Source: Amia ocellicauda
Lineage: Eukaryota > Chordata > Actinopteri > Amiiformes > Amiidae
Assembly (NCBI RefSeq): GCF_036373705.1
Contig: NW_027102660.1
Location: 682,001-746,000, forward strand
Direction of reading: 5' to 3'
DNA: 64,000 nt
Position 1 is the first letter of the stretch, and each line of letters opens with the position of its first letter. The notes beneath the pieces were generated by a model, which did not search any database, was not told the origin of the DNA, and saw only the letters and a list, made by a program, of their open reading frames with translations. The translations under genes were made by a program, and so were the position numbers. Shown piece by piece: positions 1 to 8,754 of the stretch.

Positions 1-504
1 CTTTAACAATAATAATGACGGCGACCACGACGACAACAAGAACAACAACAACAACAACAATAACTTCATCATCAGATTTTAATTAAAAGTGCCTACACCA
101 GCATTTACAATTTCAACCTGTCGATTGACGGACGCTCTGAGTGCACCAATTTCGGGCACTCCAATGAAGAAAAGCCACCTACCGCCTCCGGGGAACCACG
201 AGGGCAAGCAGGACGAAAAGGGCCGGCCCACAGCAGGCTGTTTCCGCCCGGTTTCAAACCGGGGACCTTTCGCGTGTGAGGCAAACGTGATAGCCACTAC
301 ACTACGGAAACCAACCCGTCCTGGTGTTTCGAATAACTCCTATCAAAGCCGGCTGGTAAAACGGGCTCAGGCATTTCAGGTCGGCTAGACTGTGAGATGG
401 CGTCTGAAGTGCCGCGAAAGGATGCCATTTTCACAGACCTGTTTGGCATTGCTAAAGGGCACATCAGGACACTTTGGAAACTCTTTCAAAGGCAGGTCGC
501 CCTG
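1..504. repeat. tRNA-Val repeat unit, right part, flanking copy A
   Basis: This is host repeat DNA left of copy A. It begins with a simple-repeat tract (about 20-78) of CGA/CAA triplets running into ATC triplets, then holds a minus-strand tRNA-Val (239-311), then a segment that runs into the viral element at a CGCT microhomology (505-508). The same sequence recurs at 18775-19278 in front of copy B, so flank and element were duplicated together. No other gene is visible apart from the first codons of the chimeric reading frame that starts at 397. Confidence 0.85.
239..311 (-). tRNA. tRNA-Val(CAC), B box altered
   Basis: A 73-nt tRNA cloverleaf on the minus strand. The acceptor stem GTTTCCG pairs with CGGAAAC, discriminator A; the anticodon loop CTCACAC gives anticodon CAC (valine). 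The T loop reads GGTTTGAAACC instead of the consensus GGTTCGAAACC, so the critical C of the polymerase III B box is changed. The fold is otherwise good. It may be a poorly transcribed copy or pseudogene. A run of four T on the minus strand (complement of 213-216) could terminate transcription. Confidence 0.85.
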
Positions 505-1095
505 CGCTTTAAAAGGGATCCCAGCTATGTTGGAGTGGAGCTTTTTGCTTTGGGAGAGAAGGAGGGTACGTTGGAACCTTTTGAGACGGTAATTGAATAC
601 TCTTATGAGGACTGGTTGAAGGTGATGGCCTGGAGAGATCTGGGGCTTGTGGATAAGACTCTAGAAGGCTTGCAAGAGGGTCCAAGAGAATGCGAAATGG
701 AGTCTCCGACTCAGGGTTTTGAAAGGTGTGAATGGGAAAGCTTGCAGAACTACGGTAGAGTGGTGAAGAGTCTAACTCAAACTACAGATCGTAAGGTTTT
801 GTTTAGCAGTACCCTGATTACAAACCCTATTGAAGGGGGTGTGGAGGATCCAGAAAAACAGGTTACTGAAATTATGTTTGACGCCGTGGACTGGCCGTTC
901 TTGAAAGAGGTCATAAACTGTATAAATGATGGTTTTGACATCTTGACCAAATGTTCGCAACTGGATTTGGTTAGAAGGAGAATATGCTGGATTATGGATT
1001 ATATATCCCCCTTGAATGACGACGACGATGATAAAACAGACGACGTGTGGGGTTTTGGAGGGGGGTCTGACGGCTCAGGGGCTACTCTCTTCTAA
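397..1095 (+). CDS. Chimeric ORF: host-repeat start fused to viral left-end ORF1
   Basis: A 232-codon frame. The first ~36 codons lie in host tRNA-repeat DNA and the rest equals viral ORF1 of copy D from the shared RFKRDPSY region onward. The viral promoter and original start are deleted, so this is an accidental in-frame fusion across the truncation junction. The viral part is acidic, with a run of five Asp near residue 210 followed by a Gly/Ser-rich tail. I recognise no domain; its place at the left end suggests an early, host-interacting role (inference). Whether it is expressed is unknown. Confidence 0.6.
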   Translation: MASEVPRKDAIFTDLFGIAKGHIRTLWKLFQRQVALRFKRDPSYVGVELFALGEKEGTLEPFETVIEYSYEDWLKVMAWRDLGLVDKTLEGLQEGPRECEMESPTQGFERCEWESLQNYGRVVKSLTQTTDRKVLFSSTLITNPIEGGVEDPEKQVTEIMFDAVDWPFLKEVINCINDGFDILTKCSQLDLVRRRICWIMDYISPLNDDDDDKTDDVWGFGGGSDGSGATLF

Positions 1096-1110
1096 GAGGG
1101 CGGTGTGTCG

Positions 1111-1138
1111 TGACGTAGTGAAGAGATAGGATAAAAGG
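1111..1138 (+). promoter_or_regulatory. ORF2 promoter with CRE/ATF-like site, copy A
   Basis: TGACGTA (1111-1117), a CRE/ATF-type core, is followed by a TATA-like GATAAAAGG (about 1130-1138), some 36-45 bases before the ORF2 start at 1174. The spacing suits a polymerase II core promoter. The same TGACGTA core occurs three times in each ITR. Confidence 0.5.
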
Positions 1139-1173
1139 CGCAACAATTCATTCATGGTTTAAAATTAAAGAGA

Positions 1174-2022
1174 ATGTCTTACCCGAAAGCTGCGGACGTC
1201 GACAGGCTCTACAGGCCTCTTCAAACCCGGGATCACCCCTGGTTCTATTCCCCAGATTTTGTATACACTCTGGAACCCTTTGACTGCGGTTACTCTCCAA
1301 GACCTCAGACCCCGGTCCCTCAGGACGAAACAACATGCGGTGCGATGGATGTCCAAATGAGTCTCGGGGATCCCCAGCCTCTGGAGCTCATGGAGGGCCT
1401 CGATTTTGCCGAACTGTCTACCGTCTGTGCGTCTCAGGAGGGGGTCAGTCCAATGGATGTAGAAACACCCCACAAACCACCAGGCGACCCAATGAGCATC
1501 GGACTGTCCCAATGGCGTGATGAAGATGCAGGATTTATGCCCGGGGTATGTGACCAAGTAAGCAGAGTGGTTAAAAGCACCCTGGTGTATATTCTGAGTG
1601 CTCTCATCGACCGAGCTCTGAAAGAAGTCTGTCGGGGGTGTGAAGTGAATCACGCCAGTCAGTTGAGACACAGTTGTTTGTTTGAACCAGACCGTTACTA
1701 TTTCCTGTTGTATTTCAACGTGTTTTACAGAAGACTGAACAAACCGTGGCTGAAACCGGCATTAATCAAGGCGCTGTCTTACTCCCACATACATGTAACT
1801 GTGGGACAAGTCCAGAAAATCATAGATGAGATTTTGCTGGAGCTGAAAAAGGAGCCGTTTATAATAGAGAAACTTGGGCAGCTGCTCAATGACCTGGATG
1901 AGCCGAGTAGAAAAACCGCTGGCAAGCTAAAAGCTTATTTCTTCGGTAAAGAAGTTAAAGCTGGGGGCAGCGACGAGGAATTCGACATCTACGCCACTGA
2001 TTCAGACTCTGACCTGAACTAA
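1174..2022 (+). CDS. Left-end protein ORF2 with Cys/His cluster, copy A
   Basis: A 282-aa protein not recognised by family. The N-terminal half is Pro-rich and acidic. The middle has a compact Cys/His cluster (C153, C156, H160, H166, C168) that could bind zinc. An aromatic/basic helical stretch follows (about 172-255), then an acidic Ser/Asp tail with casein-kinase-like sites (265-282). It lies between ORF1 and the Bcl-2-like ORF, behind its own TATA/ATF promoter, consistent with an early regulatory protein (inference). The frame is open in all four copies, which suggests it was under constraint before amplification. Confidence 0.75.
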   Translation: MSYPKAADVDRLYRPLQTRDHPWFYSPDFVYTLEPFDCGYSPRPQTPVPQDETTCGAMDVQMSLGDPQPLELMEGLDFAELSTVCASQEGVSPMDVETPHKPPGDPMSIGLSQWRDEDAGFMPGVCDQVSRVVKSTLVYILSALIDRALKEVCRGCEVNHASQLRHSCLFEPDRYYFLLYFNVFYRRLNKPWLKPALIKALSYSHIHVTVGQVQKIIDEILLELKKEPFIIEKLGQLLNDLDEPSRKTAGKLKAYFFGKEVKAGGSDEEFDIYATDSDSDLN

Positions 2023-2034
2023 GGGACTTTGAAC

Positions 2035-2427
2035 ATGGGGAATGTTCTGGACTGCTTCTGCAACTGGTTCTGTCATCAACACTCTGCAGCTAACCTGAGA
2101 GCGCTATTACACCATGTGCTTGACAGAAAAGTAGCCAACGCGAGCCTTTTCTCTACAGATTTAACCATCGATGAGGATCAACTTTCAAACCTGGAAAAGT
2201 GAATGGCTGCTGTAACAAAGACCGGGGGGTACGAACACTGGGATGAAGCGCTCAAGGGGGCCAAGAATGATATTAGGCCATTTCATCAACATCTGTATGA
2301 CCTTTTGCTGAGCATGTTTAATACACCTCTGTTTACTTTTAAAATAGGTCATATTGTTGTTTTATTTACATATGTAACTGAGGTGTGTGCCTACAAGATA
2401 AAGAAACAGGTATATTTGTTGATATAG
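2035..2427 (+). pseudogene. Bcl-2-like small protein, broken by TGA, copy A
   Basis: In copy D this is a 130-codon frame. Its second half holds a BH1-like segment (a phi-G-x-I/V-V-x-L-F pattern, FKIGHIVVLF) followed by a basic C-terminal end. Bcl-2 homologues are known in adintoviruses, so an anti-apoptotic role is likely but rests on a short motif. The N-terminus is Met-Gly with several Cys, a possible acylation site. In copy A a TGA at 2200-2202 ends the frame after 55 codons; the remainder reopens at an ATG at 2203. B and C carry the same stop. It starts 12 bases after the ORF2 stop. Confidence 0.5.
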
Positions 2428-2538
2428 ATCAAGTAACCAATCATCTGATTTCTTTTTGTCTGGACCGTAGAAAAAATTGTTGTGTATGTTATACTTTTCT
2501 CAAATGTCTAAAAAGGGGTATCTGCTCTCCTGAAGTTG

Positions 2539-2560
2539 AATAAAAAACCTTGTATAAAAA
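2539..2560 (+). promoter_or_regulatory. Poly(A) signal of left block and TATA box of integrase block, copy A
   Basis: AATAAA (2539-2544) follows the Bcl-2-like ORF, and TATAAAAA (2553-2560) lies 40 bases before the integrase ATG at 2600. The two signals sit back to back and divide the left-end block from the integrase-to-protease block. Confidence 0.6.
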
Positions 2561-2599
2561 CTTTGCGCATAGTGTGGGTCTGTGTGGTTATTTGACAGA

Positions 2600-3681
2600 A
2601 TGACTCGGCAAGCTCCCCAAATGCAGGAACTATACTACAACCCAGCCAAGATTGGGGGTTTGGCGGGTAAGAAGGGTTTTCAAAGAGGACTCGCTGAGGC
2701 CGGAGTGAAGGTTAATGATGTGGTTGTTTCAGAATGGTTACGGGAACAAGACGCCTATACCTTACATAAACCTCTCAGGATTAACTTTAAAAGAAACCGC
2801 GTATATGCAACTGACATAGACTCACAATGACAAATGGATCTAGTCGATATGTCAAATTTATCAAAACATAACAATGGTCACAAATTGATGTTGATGTGTA
2901 TCGATGTGTTATCAAAATATGCCTGGGCTCGCATTCTACATAATAAAACAGGTCGGGCGGTGACAAGGATATATTGTCCCAGGGTCGATGTCCTAAAAAA
3001 CTGCAGACTAATAAAGGAAAAGAGTTTCTCAACAGAGAATTTCAGAATCTACTGAAGAGACACAAAATACATCATTTCACCACCGGTAATGAGCTTAAGG
3101 CATCGGTAGTGGAGAGGTTTAACCGCACCATGAAGACCAAAATCTGGAGATATTTTACAGCGGTCAACACGTTCAAGTATTTTGATAAAGTTCAGGATTT
3201 TATCGATGCTTACAACCAAGGGTATCACACCAGTATTAAAATGAAGCCTATAGATGTTGATCAAAGTAATTCTTTTAAGGTCTATAAAGAATTATACGGA
3301 CCATTTATTAAGAAGGGAAAAACTACTTATAAGTTCAACATCGGTGATGTGGTTCGCGTTTCAAAGCTAAGGAGTACTTTTGCCAAAGGTTATGAACAAA
3401 CATTTTCTGACGAATATTTTACAGTTACCGAACAGTTGGCTAGAGACCCCCCCGTGTACCGGTTAAAAGACTATGACGGGGAGGATATAGAAGGAACGTT
3501 TTACGAAGCCGAGTTACAAAAAATGATTGTGGGTAAAGACAGTGTATACAGAGTTGAAAAGATATTAGCTGAAAAAACCCAGAACCGGAAAAAATACGTG
3601 TTGGTGAAATGGCTTGGATGGCCTGAAAAGTTCAATAGTTGGGTCCCGGAACAACAGGTTTGCGATATTCAATCCTTATAA
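2600..3681 (+). pseudogene. int: Retroviral-like DDE integrase with chromodomain, copy A, broken
   Basis: Remnant of the Polinton integrase that joins the element ends to host DNA. It has an rve-type catalytic core, then an SH3-like/basic stretch and a C-terminal chromodomain (VYRVEKIL...VKWLGWP region, about 3545-3660) that would read histone marks. Three lesions are visible against copy D: TGA at 2828-2830 replacing the Trp three residues before the first catalytic Asp, a 10-base deletion near 2968, and AAT at 3010-3012 replacing the second catalytic Asp codon (D to N). The third residue, Glu in the VVERFNRT motif, is kept. The start is the ATG at 2600; a GTG lies 18 bases upstream. Confidence 0.9.
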
Positions 3682-3727
3682 CAACATGCCCGTGGGTGTG
3701 TTGGGGGCATTACTTTCGGTACTCAAG

Positions 3728-4456
3728 ATGGAATCAGGAGGCTTCTACGTGACTCTACCCAGTAACGCCTCTCTCGATATATACCCTAAAAATGAAATAT
3801 CCAGTTACACGGTACAATTTGGAAAATCTATAGATCTAAGGGGGTCGTGGGAAGTGGGGTTGGCGGAAATACAGTATCCTTACACTTGGGCTGTTTTACA
3901 AGATAAGGATGCCACCTTCGCCATTTTTGATGATGTTAAAATCAATGGATATTCACGATACGAGGAGGTTATTATGACAATGTGGATAAAATATTAGATG
4001 AGATGCATAAACAGTTCTCAGAAGGCACCCCCAACATCAAGCTATATTACAACCCTATTAAAAACAGAGTGTACAAGGTGTCAAAACCAGGTATTAGCAT
4101 TCAAACCAGCGGCCAACTGGGGCGTATATTAGGGTTCTATTCTGACACAGAGAGCAGGTTCTCAGAAGTGGTGGGGCGGCTTTTACACTCTTTATGTGTA
4201 TACGGATATCATAACCCACCAGAGGGTCGGGGATAGTTATGTCCCCCTTTTGAGAAATGTACTTATTAAAGGTAAAAGCAATGACATGGTCACAATTACT
4301 TATGACAAGCCACACTACGTACCAGTCTCAAAGACCCACTTTGACAACATCACGATCGAAGTAAAATCGGATCAGAATATCAACGTACCCTTCCGCTTCG
4401 GTAAAGTTATTGTCAAACTACATTTTCGACCCCTGAAACAGTGTGTACATTATTAA
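3728..4456 (+). pseudogene. Penton-like minor capsid protein, copy A, frameshifted twice
   Basis: Single-jelly-roll vertex protein of Polinton virions. It starts at the conserved MESGGFYV (an in-frame ATG at 3686 is an alternative). A 4-base deletion near 3940 breaks the frame, and a second shift lies in the G run at 4171-4177. The second shift is present in all four copies; the first is only in A and B. The C-terminal third continues to 4456, just before the next ATG. Confidence 0.75.
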
Positions 4457-4457
4457 A

Positions 4458-4948
4458 ATGGCTACCTCGAGGGGTTATGTAGATCCTAGCGCCTATGTGG
4501 ATTATTACAAGATGCAAGCCGGGAACGGCTTGCCCGGTATTGTAGGAGCCCCCACAATGTATGGCGCCGGTCTAGGAGGACTCTTTCGTGGTCTCTTTAG
4601 AATGGCCGTACCCCTGCTTAGGAGAGGCTTTGCTATAGCCAGACCCCACTTGAAATCAGCGGCTAAAAATATTGTTAGTGACGTGTTCACCAATGTTATG
4701 AACCGGGCAGCTAGCCATGAGCATCAGGAGGGTTCGGGTCTCATGGTAATGGCGAGGAGGGGGGGTAAAAGAAGAAACAGCATGTGTCCACCAGGGGGAG
4801 ACGAAGATCCGTGGCTAACAAAAAACGAAGAATCTCTCATTCTCCAACATATCGTGGAAACACTCGGAGAAGGAAGCAGCACAAGAAAAAACCTGCAAAA
4901 AGAAAGTCTAAAAGAAAGAAAAATAGAGCCTCAGGATACATCTTTTAA
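4458..4948 (+). pseudogene. pX/Mu-like basic core protein, copy A, frameshifted tail
   Basis: The N-terminal two-thirds resemble the adenovirus pX/pVI type seen in Polintons: a Gly-rich hydrophobic segment (GLGGLFRGLF) followed by an amphipathic region. In copy D the C-terminus is a very basic Arg/Lys tail suited to DNA condensation. In A two extra bases near 4795 shift the frame, so the tail is read as an unrelated acidic sequence that runs to 5039 over the MCP start. It begins one base after the penton stop and ends two bases before the MCP ATG. Confidence 0.65.
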
Positions 4949-4950
4949 AC

Positions 4951-6258
4951 ATGTCTTTTGTCCACAGTCTATCGGAAGAATGCGTCAAATCAGAACTGGA
5001 TCTGTTTACAGTTCCATACACTCAAACGAGTATAGATAAGATCATATATGTAGAGATTCCCTCTCTTTCTGCAATTTCAGACACGGCCCCTCTGGAGTTT
5101 TTTATGGCTGGCAATGGCGAGGATTATATTGATTTGAATAACACATTTATTTTAATGAACTGTAAAGTGACTGATGAGGATGGCGATGCAATCGAGAAGA
5201 CGACCAACGCTGGGGTCATCAATTACCCGGTGGCCACCATGTTTTCACAGGTGGATGTGACCCTGGGAGATCGGCTCATTAGTCAAAGCAGCAATACTTA
5301 CCCCTATAGAGCCATGATGGAGTGTATCCTTAATTATAGTGAGGAGACCCTAAGCAAACAGTTCAACCCCGGCCTTTTCTTCAAAGACATCCCGGAAGCT
5401 ATGGACGACAAGGATCCAGAGGGACTCAATAAGGGTTTGCAAAAAAGAACGGCCTTTTCAACAGAAGGGAGGACCTTTGAGCTAATGGGGCATATCCATG
5501 CAGACATATTTTTCCTAGAAAAACTCATGCTCAACGGGGTAGACATTAAAATTAAAATGATCCGTAGTAAAAGTGCTTTTTGTCTGATGACCCCTGATAC
5601 TGAAAAATATAAACTGACCATATTATCGGCCTCGCTGTTTGTGAAAAAAGTGTCCGTCTCCCCGGCGGTTAAACTAGGACACGCGCAGGCGTTAATGACG
5701 GCAAACGCCAAGTACCCGATCGAAAGAGTCTATATGAAAGTCCACAGTATCCCCGCAGGGACACGGGTGATGAACCAGGAAAATCTGTTTCTAGGACAGC
5801 TCCCAAAACAGGTTATTATAGGTCTCGTGGATAATGATGCATTTACCGGGGTTTACAACAAGAACCCCTTTATCTTTAAACATTATAACGCGGAATTTAT
5901 AGCGTTGTACATCGATGGTGTGCAGGTTCCATCCAGACCTTTTCAACCTGACTTTGAAAACGGCAATGCGGTTCGTGAATATTACAGTCTAGTACTGGCT
6001 ACGGGTCGCCATCTCAAGGATCAAACTCTGCTGATCGATCGCCGGGAATACTGCAGCGGTTACACCCTGTACGGTTTCAACCTGACCCCTGACGAAGAGT
6101 GTGGACAACATTTTTCACTGATGAAGACGTGCAATATGCGTTTGGTGATGCGTTTCAAGCAGCCTCTACCACGCACTGTAAATATGGTCGTGAATGCTGT
6201 GTTTGACAACATTATTGAGGAGAATCAGAGGAGAAACGTTCTGTATGATTATTATTAA
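4951..6258 (+). CDS. mcp: Major capsid protein (double jelly roll), copy A
   Basis: Intact 435-aa hexon-like protein that would trimerise into the icosahedral shell. Identification is by resemblance to Polinton/adintovirus MCPs: an N-terminal segment followed by PLEFFMAGNGEDYIDLNN, which opens the first jelly roll, and by its position between the core protein and the protease. The stop overlaps the protease start region (TAA, one base, ATG). Copy A differs from B at one residue (Leu for Gln in the FFxEKLM segment), where B matches C and D. Confidence 0.9.
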   Translation: MSFVHSLSEECVKSELDLFTVPYTQTSIDKIIYVEIPSLSAISDTAPLEFFMAGNGEDYIDLNNTFILMNCKVTDEDGDAIEKTTNAGVINYPVATMFSQVDVTLGDRLISQSSNTYPYRAMMECILNYSEETLSKQFNPGLFFKDIPEAMDDKDPEGLNKGLQKRTAFSTEGRTFELMGHIHADIFFLEKLMLNGVDIKIKMIRSKSAFCLMTPDTEKYKLTILSASLFVKKVSVSPAVKLGHAQALMTANAKYPIERVYMKVHSIPAGTRVMNQENLFLGQLPKQVIIGLVDNDAFTGVYNKNPFIFKHYNAEFIALYIDGVQVPSRPFQPDFENGNAVREYYSLVLATGRHLKDQTLLIDRREYCSGYTLYGFNLTPDEECGQHFSLMKTCNMRLVMRFKQPLPRTVNMVVNAVFDNIIEENQRRNVLYDYY

Positions 6259-6259
6259 A

Positions 6260-6817
6260 ATGAACACCAGAGAGCTCAACCACATCATGAATGCCCTGGC
6301 CGGCTCACGGAAACTGTTTCAAGGAGTCTACGCCTGCGATCAGCTGCCTAAATTTAAGATCAAGAATTTACCTGCAATGTACATAATCAACACACACCCT
6401 AAAAATATGCCCGGAGAACATTGGCTGGCTATTTATCTAAGGGAGGACCACCGTGGTGAATTTTTTGATTCCTATGCAAACCCCCCGGATTTCAGACCTT
6501 TCCCTCGGAAGATAAATAACTTTCTGCTCAACAACTGTCAAGAAACCATTTACAGCGGTCGTCAAGTACAAAGTCTTCAGACCTTCACTTGTGGTCAACA
6601 CTGTGTGTTTTTCTTATATCATAGATCTAAAGGAAGGTCATACCCCGATATTATGGCCTTGTACAGTGAGGATTTAGGCCAAAATGATAAAAAAGTGGCA
6701 GAGTTTGTCAGTACACTGTGGACCCCCCCTTATAACACAATGACTTACGACCCTAGCCAGCCATGTATACAGATGGGGTGTTCTTGTGAGGATTTTAAAA
6801 GATGTCATGCGTGTTAA
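6260..6817 (+). CDS. pro: Adenain-like cysteine protease, copy A
   Basis: A 185-aa capsid-maturation protease of the adenovirus endopeptidase (C5) fold. The visible triad is His54 (GEHWLA), Asp70 (FFDSY) and Cys115 (CGQHC), with Gln107 as the likely oxyanion residue; these positions nearly match those known for adenovirus protease. The C-terminus is Cys-rich. The start is the ATG directly after the MCP stop; an in-frame ATG five codons upstream overlaps the MCP end. All four copies keep this frame open. Confidence 0.92.
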   Translation: MNTRELNHIMNALAGSRKLFQGVYACDQLPKFKIKNLPAMYIINTHPKNMPGEHWLAIYLREDHRGEFFDSYANPPDFRPFPRKINNFLLNNCQETIYSGRQVQSLQTFTCGQHCVFFLYHRSKGRSYPDIMALYSEDLGQNDKKVAEFVSTLWTPPYNTMTYDPSQPCIQMGCSCEDFKRCHAC

Positions 6818-7087
6818 GTTGAAAAAATAATGAAAACAGCCTTTGAATCATTAGTTTTGTTTTTATTCAACACAATTCTTATACAAAGCAGGGGTTATGG
6901 TATAAATAAATGTACAACATTTGAAAAAAAAAAAAAAAAAAAAAATTGTTTGTCGGGTCATTATTTACATGGGAGACAAATAAAAACATGATATTAATAA
7001 GCTTCCCAACGATGGATAGATCCTGAGGATGGTCGCTCAGCACGGTCAGAGTAATGAGATATCGGAGTCAGATCAGGCTCCACCTCT
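6818..7087. terminator. Convergent poly(A) region with A-tract, copy A
   Basis: Between the converging late blocks. AATAAA on the plus strand at 6905-6910 would end the protease transcript; TTTATT at 6862-6867 is AATAAA on the minus strand and would end the leftward block, so the two 3' ends overlap by some 40 bases. A poly(A) tract (about 6925-6945) differs by one base between A and B. No gene is visible here. Confidence 0.6.
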
Positions 7088-7738
7088 TTACAAGGGGCGG
7101 ATTTTTTGTAGCGTTTCCTGGTTAGGAACTGTTGATTGGGGCATGTTCAGACAGGCCATCGCCTGTAGGAAAGCATTCCAGCCTACAGGTCGGCGACTAT
7201 CGGGTACCTTATTAGTGCTAGTGAAACTCTTCAACAAATCAAACATGTGTGAACCTTTGATCAGTTGTCCTTTAAAAACAAATTCACCCTGTTCATTCCA
7301 AGCAGTTACCCGCGGTTTCTGAACCATTTTGTGCAGGATATATTGTGCATGTCTTTTGCTTCTGGCCGGCATGTTTCTCAAAACATCCGTTACAACATCT
7401 CCCTCTGAACTCTCAACAGGTTCGGTCACCGCAACATCTTTATCAACCGTACCCCCCGCATCAGCCCCAGAACCATTTTCTTGATAGGCCATGGTTAAAG
7501 TTAAAATGTTATGATCTTTTTCACCCTGTCTAACCAGACGGAGGTAGCGCTGTAACGTGTTGGTATACAACTGGGCTTTGGAATACTGATTTAAATCGGC
7601 CCTGGCCTGTATAGCTTTCATTTCAGAGTCCAGGTTGTTTTCGGCCGTTTGTCTAATGGGCTCTGGCCCGACAACATTTTTTCTCAGTTTCTCAAGCTGC
7701 TCCTGAGGGATCAAAAACATTTTCTGAGCATATTCCAT
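7088..7738 (-). CDS. Conserved Polinton protein of unknown function (216 aa), copy A
   Basis: It resembles a protein commonly found beside the ATPase in animal Polintons, but no function is known. A charged helical N-terminal half (about 1-80) is followed by an acidic linker and a C-terminal domain with the motifs RNMPARSKRHAQYIL, GEFVFKG, IKGSHMFDLL and RRPVGWNAFLQAM, ending near the conserved VPNQE. The start is an ATG two bases after the stop of the upstream 111-aa ORF. The C-terminal end differs from C, where the frame runs further. Confidence 0.7.
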   Translation of the reverse strand: MEYAQKMFLIPQEQLEKLRKNVVGPEPIRQTAENNLDSEMKAIQARADLNQYSKAQLYTNTLQRYLRLVRQGEKDHNILTLTMAYQENGSGADAGGTVDKDVAVTEPVESSEGDVVTDVLRNMPARSKRHAQYILHKMVQKPRVTAWNEQGEFVFKGQLIKGSHMFDLLKSFTSTNKVPDSRRPVGWNAFLQAMACLNMPQSTVPNQETLQKIRPL

Positions 7739-7740
7739 TA

Positions 7741-8076
7741 TTAACCCACTCTGGAAGCTAGAAGACTGGTTAGGAAAGGCACGGCTATGCTCAACAGCGG
7801 TCCTATAAAACCCCCGGTTTGATTTATCTTCTTTCTTTTTCTTTTAATAGAATACTTCTTATTAGCGATGATCTTGATAACCGCTTTTTGTTTTTTGAGT
7901 TTAGAATGTTGAGAAGGGGTTAGGGGTATATTACCACGTAAGATGTTAAAAGCTATTTCACACAGGGTCTCGATCAAATCCGAGGGGGCCCCTGCCAGCA
8001 CAGCTTTCCTATGGCGCGGGCTCCCCTCAAATAACATTTGCAAAAGCGGCAGATTTCTTTTAATCCGAACAGACAT
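7741..8076 (-). CDS. Small basic protein with hydrophobic tail (111 aa), copy A
   Basis: A short protein typical of Polintons. The middle is Lys/Arg-rich (KKYSIKRKRKKINQ); the C-terminus is Gly-containing and hydrophobic (GGFIGPLLSIAVPFLTSLLA), like a membrane-active or capsid-internal peptide. A role as a pVI-like virion protein is inferred only. It lies six bases after the ATPase stop and is open in all four copies. Confidence 0.7.
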   Translation of the reverse strand: MSVRIKRNLPLLQMLFEGSPRHRKAVLAGAPSDLIETLCEIAFNILRGNIPLTPSQHSKLKKQKAVIKIIANKKYSIKRKRKKINQTGGFIGPLLSIAVPFLTSLLASRVG

Positions 8077-8082
8077 TCTTAT

Positions 8083-8754
8083 TTATTTCCTTTTCTTTAG
8101 CACATACACTGCCGGCCAATCGGGCGGGCACAAACCTGTTCTGAGGCGAAAGTCTTCTGGGGTTTGTGCTTTTAAGTCCGCAATCAAGTACCCGTAGGGT
8201 TTTTTGGTGGCATCCTCAAATGCCTCCAAAAAGAACTTGGTCTGGTTAGGGTACATTTGACGAGCCAAGACGGTGACCTGTAGTTTATCTCTGGGGTTTT
8301 TAAAAAGAATTATATAATTGGCATTTAAATTAATAGTGCGGCTTTTTTTACCTTGAAAAAATAGATTTTGAACTAAATAAATAATACTTAAATTCCTATG
8401 ATGAGTGCACTTTGTGAAAGCTTTTTCCACTTCACTGTTGTCACCGGCCTGCTCCATCAGGTCATCAAGGATCACTAGATTAGTTTGACCGGGCGGGAAC
8501 AAGTCATCGTCACACAACGAGGCGGGGAGACCTTGCACAAATTTCAGATTATTTTTTTTCGAAGCCAAATCATCGTAGAGAGGTTGCCAGCAAGAGTAAC
8601 ACCACACTATGTTGTCAAGAGCTTGGGACACGGTTGCGTCCACATCTTCTATGATGTTCTTTATAAGATAGCTCTTCCCCGAATTGGAGGGACCGGCTAT
8701 AATACAGGAGAAAGGGTGTTGAAATCTGTTATCAAAACCACCGCTAATATCCAT
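8083..8754 (-). CDS. atp: FtsK/HerA-type genome-packaging ATPase, copy A
   Basis: An intact 223-aa P-loop ATPase that would pump DNA into capsids (A32-like family). Walker A is GPSNSGKS (residues 21-28); Walker B is LVILDD (93-98). A conserved Gln-Asn (LVQNLFFQGK) lies near residue 150. The start ATG overlaps the end of polB by 11 bases, as in all copies. Confidence 0.9.
   Translation of the reverse strand: MDISGGFDNRFQHPFSCIIAGPSNSGKSYLIKNIIEDVDATVSQALDNIVWCYSCWQPLYDDLASKKNNLKFVQGLPASLCDDDLFPPGQTNLVILDDLMEQAGDNSEVEKAFTKCTHHRNLSIIYLVQNLFFQGKKSRTINLNANYIILFKNPRDKLQVTVLARQMYPNQTKFFLEAFEDATKKPYGYLIADLKAQTPEDFRLRTGLCPPDWPAVYVLKKRK

Noticed and set aside
20-78. CAA/ATC triplet tract as a CRISPR-like or coding repeat
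   Set aside because: Simple microsatellite of variable length in every tRNA unit; no spacers.
1165-1671. 168-codon minus-strand frame opposite ORF2 (also at 19939, 36527, 54564)
   Set aside because: Antisense shadow of ORF2; no domain, no promoter, and changes follow ORF2 codon positions.
2600-3681. Retrovirus or LTR retrotransposon as source of the integrase
   Set aside because: No reverse transcriptase, gag or LTRs; the integrase sits among PolB, ATPase and capsid genes as in Polintons.
5334-5711. 125-codon minus-strand frame opposite the MCP
   Set aside because: Shadow of the capsid gene on the other strand.
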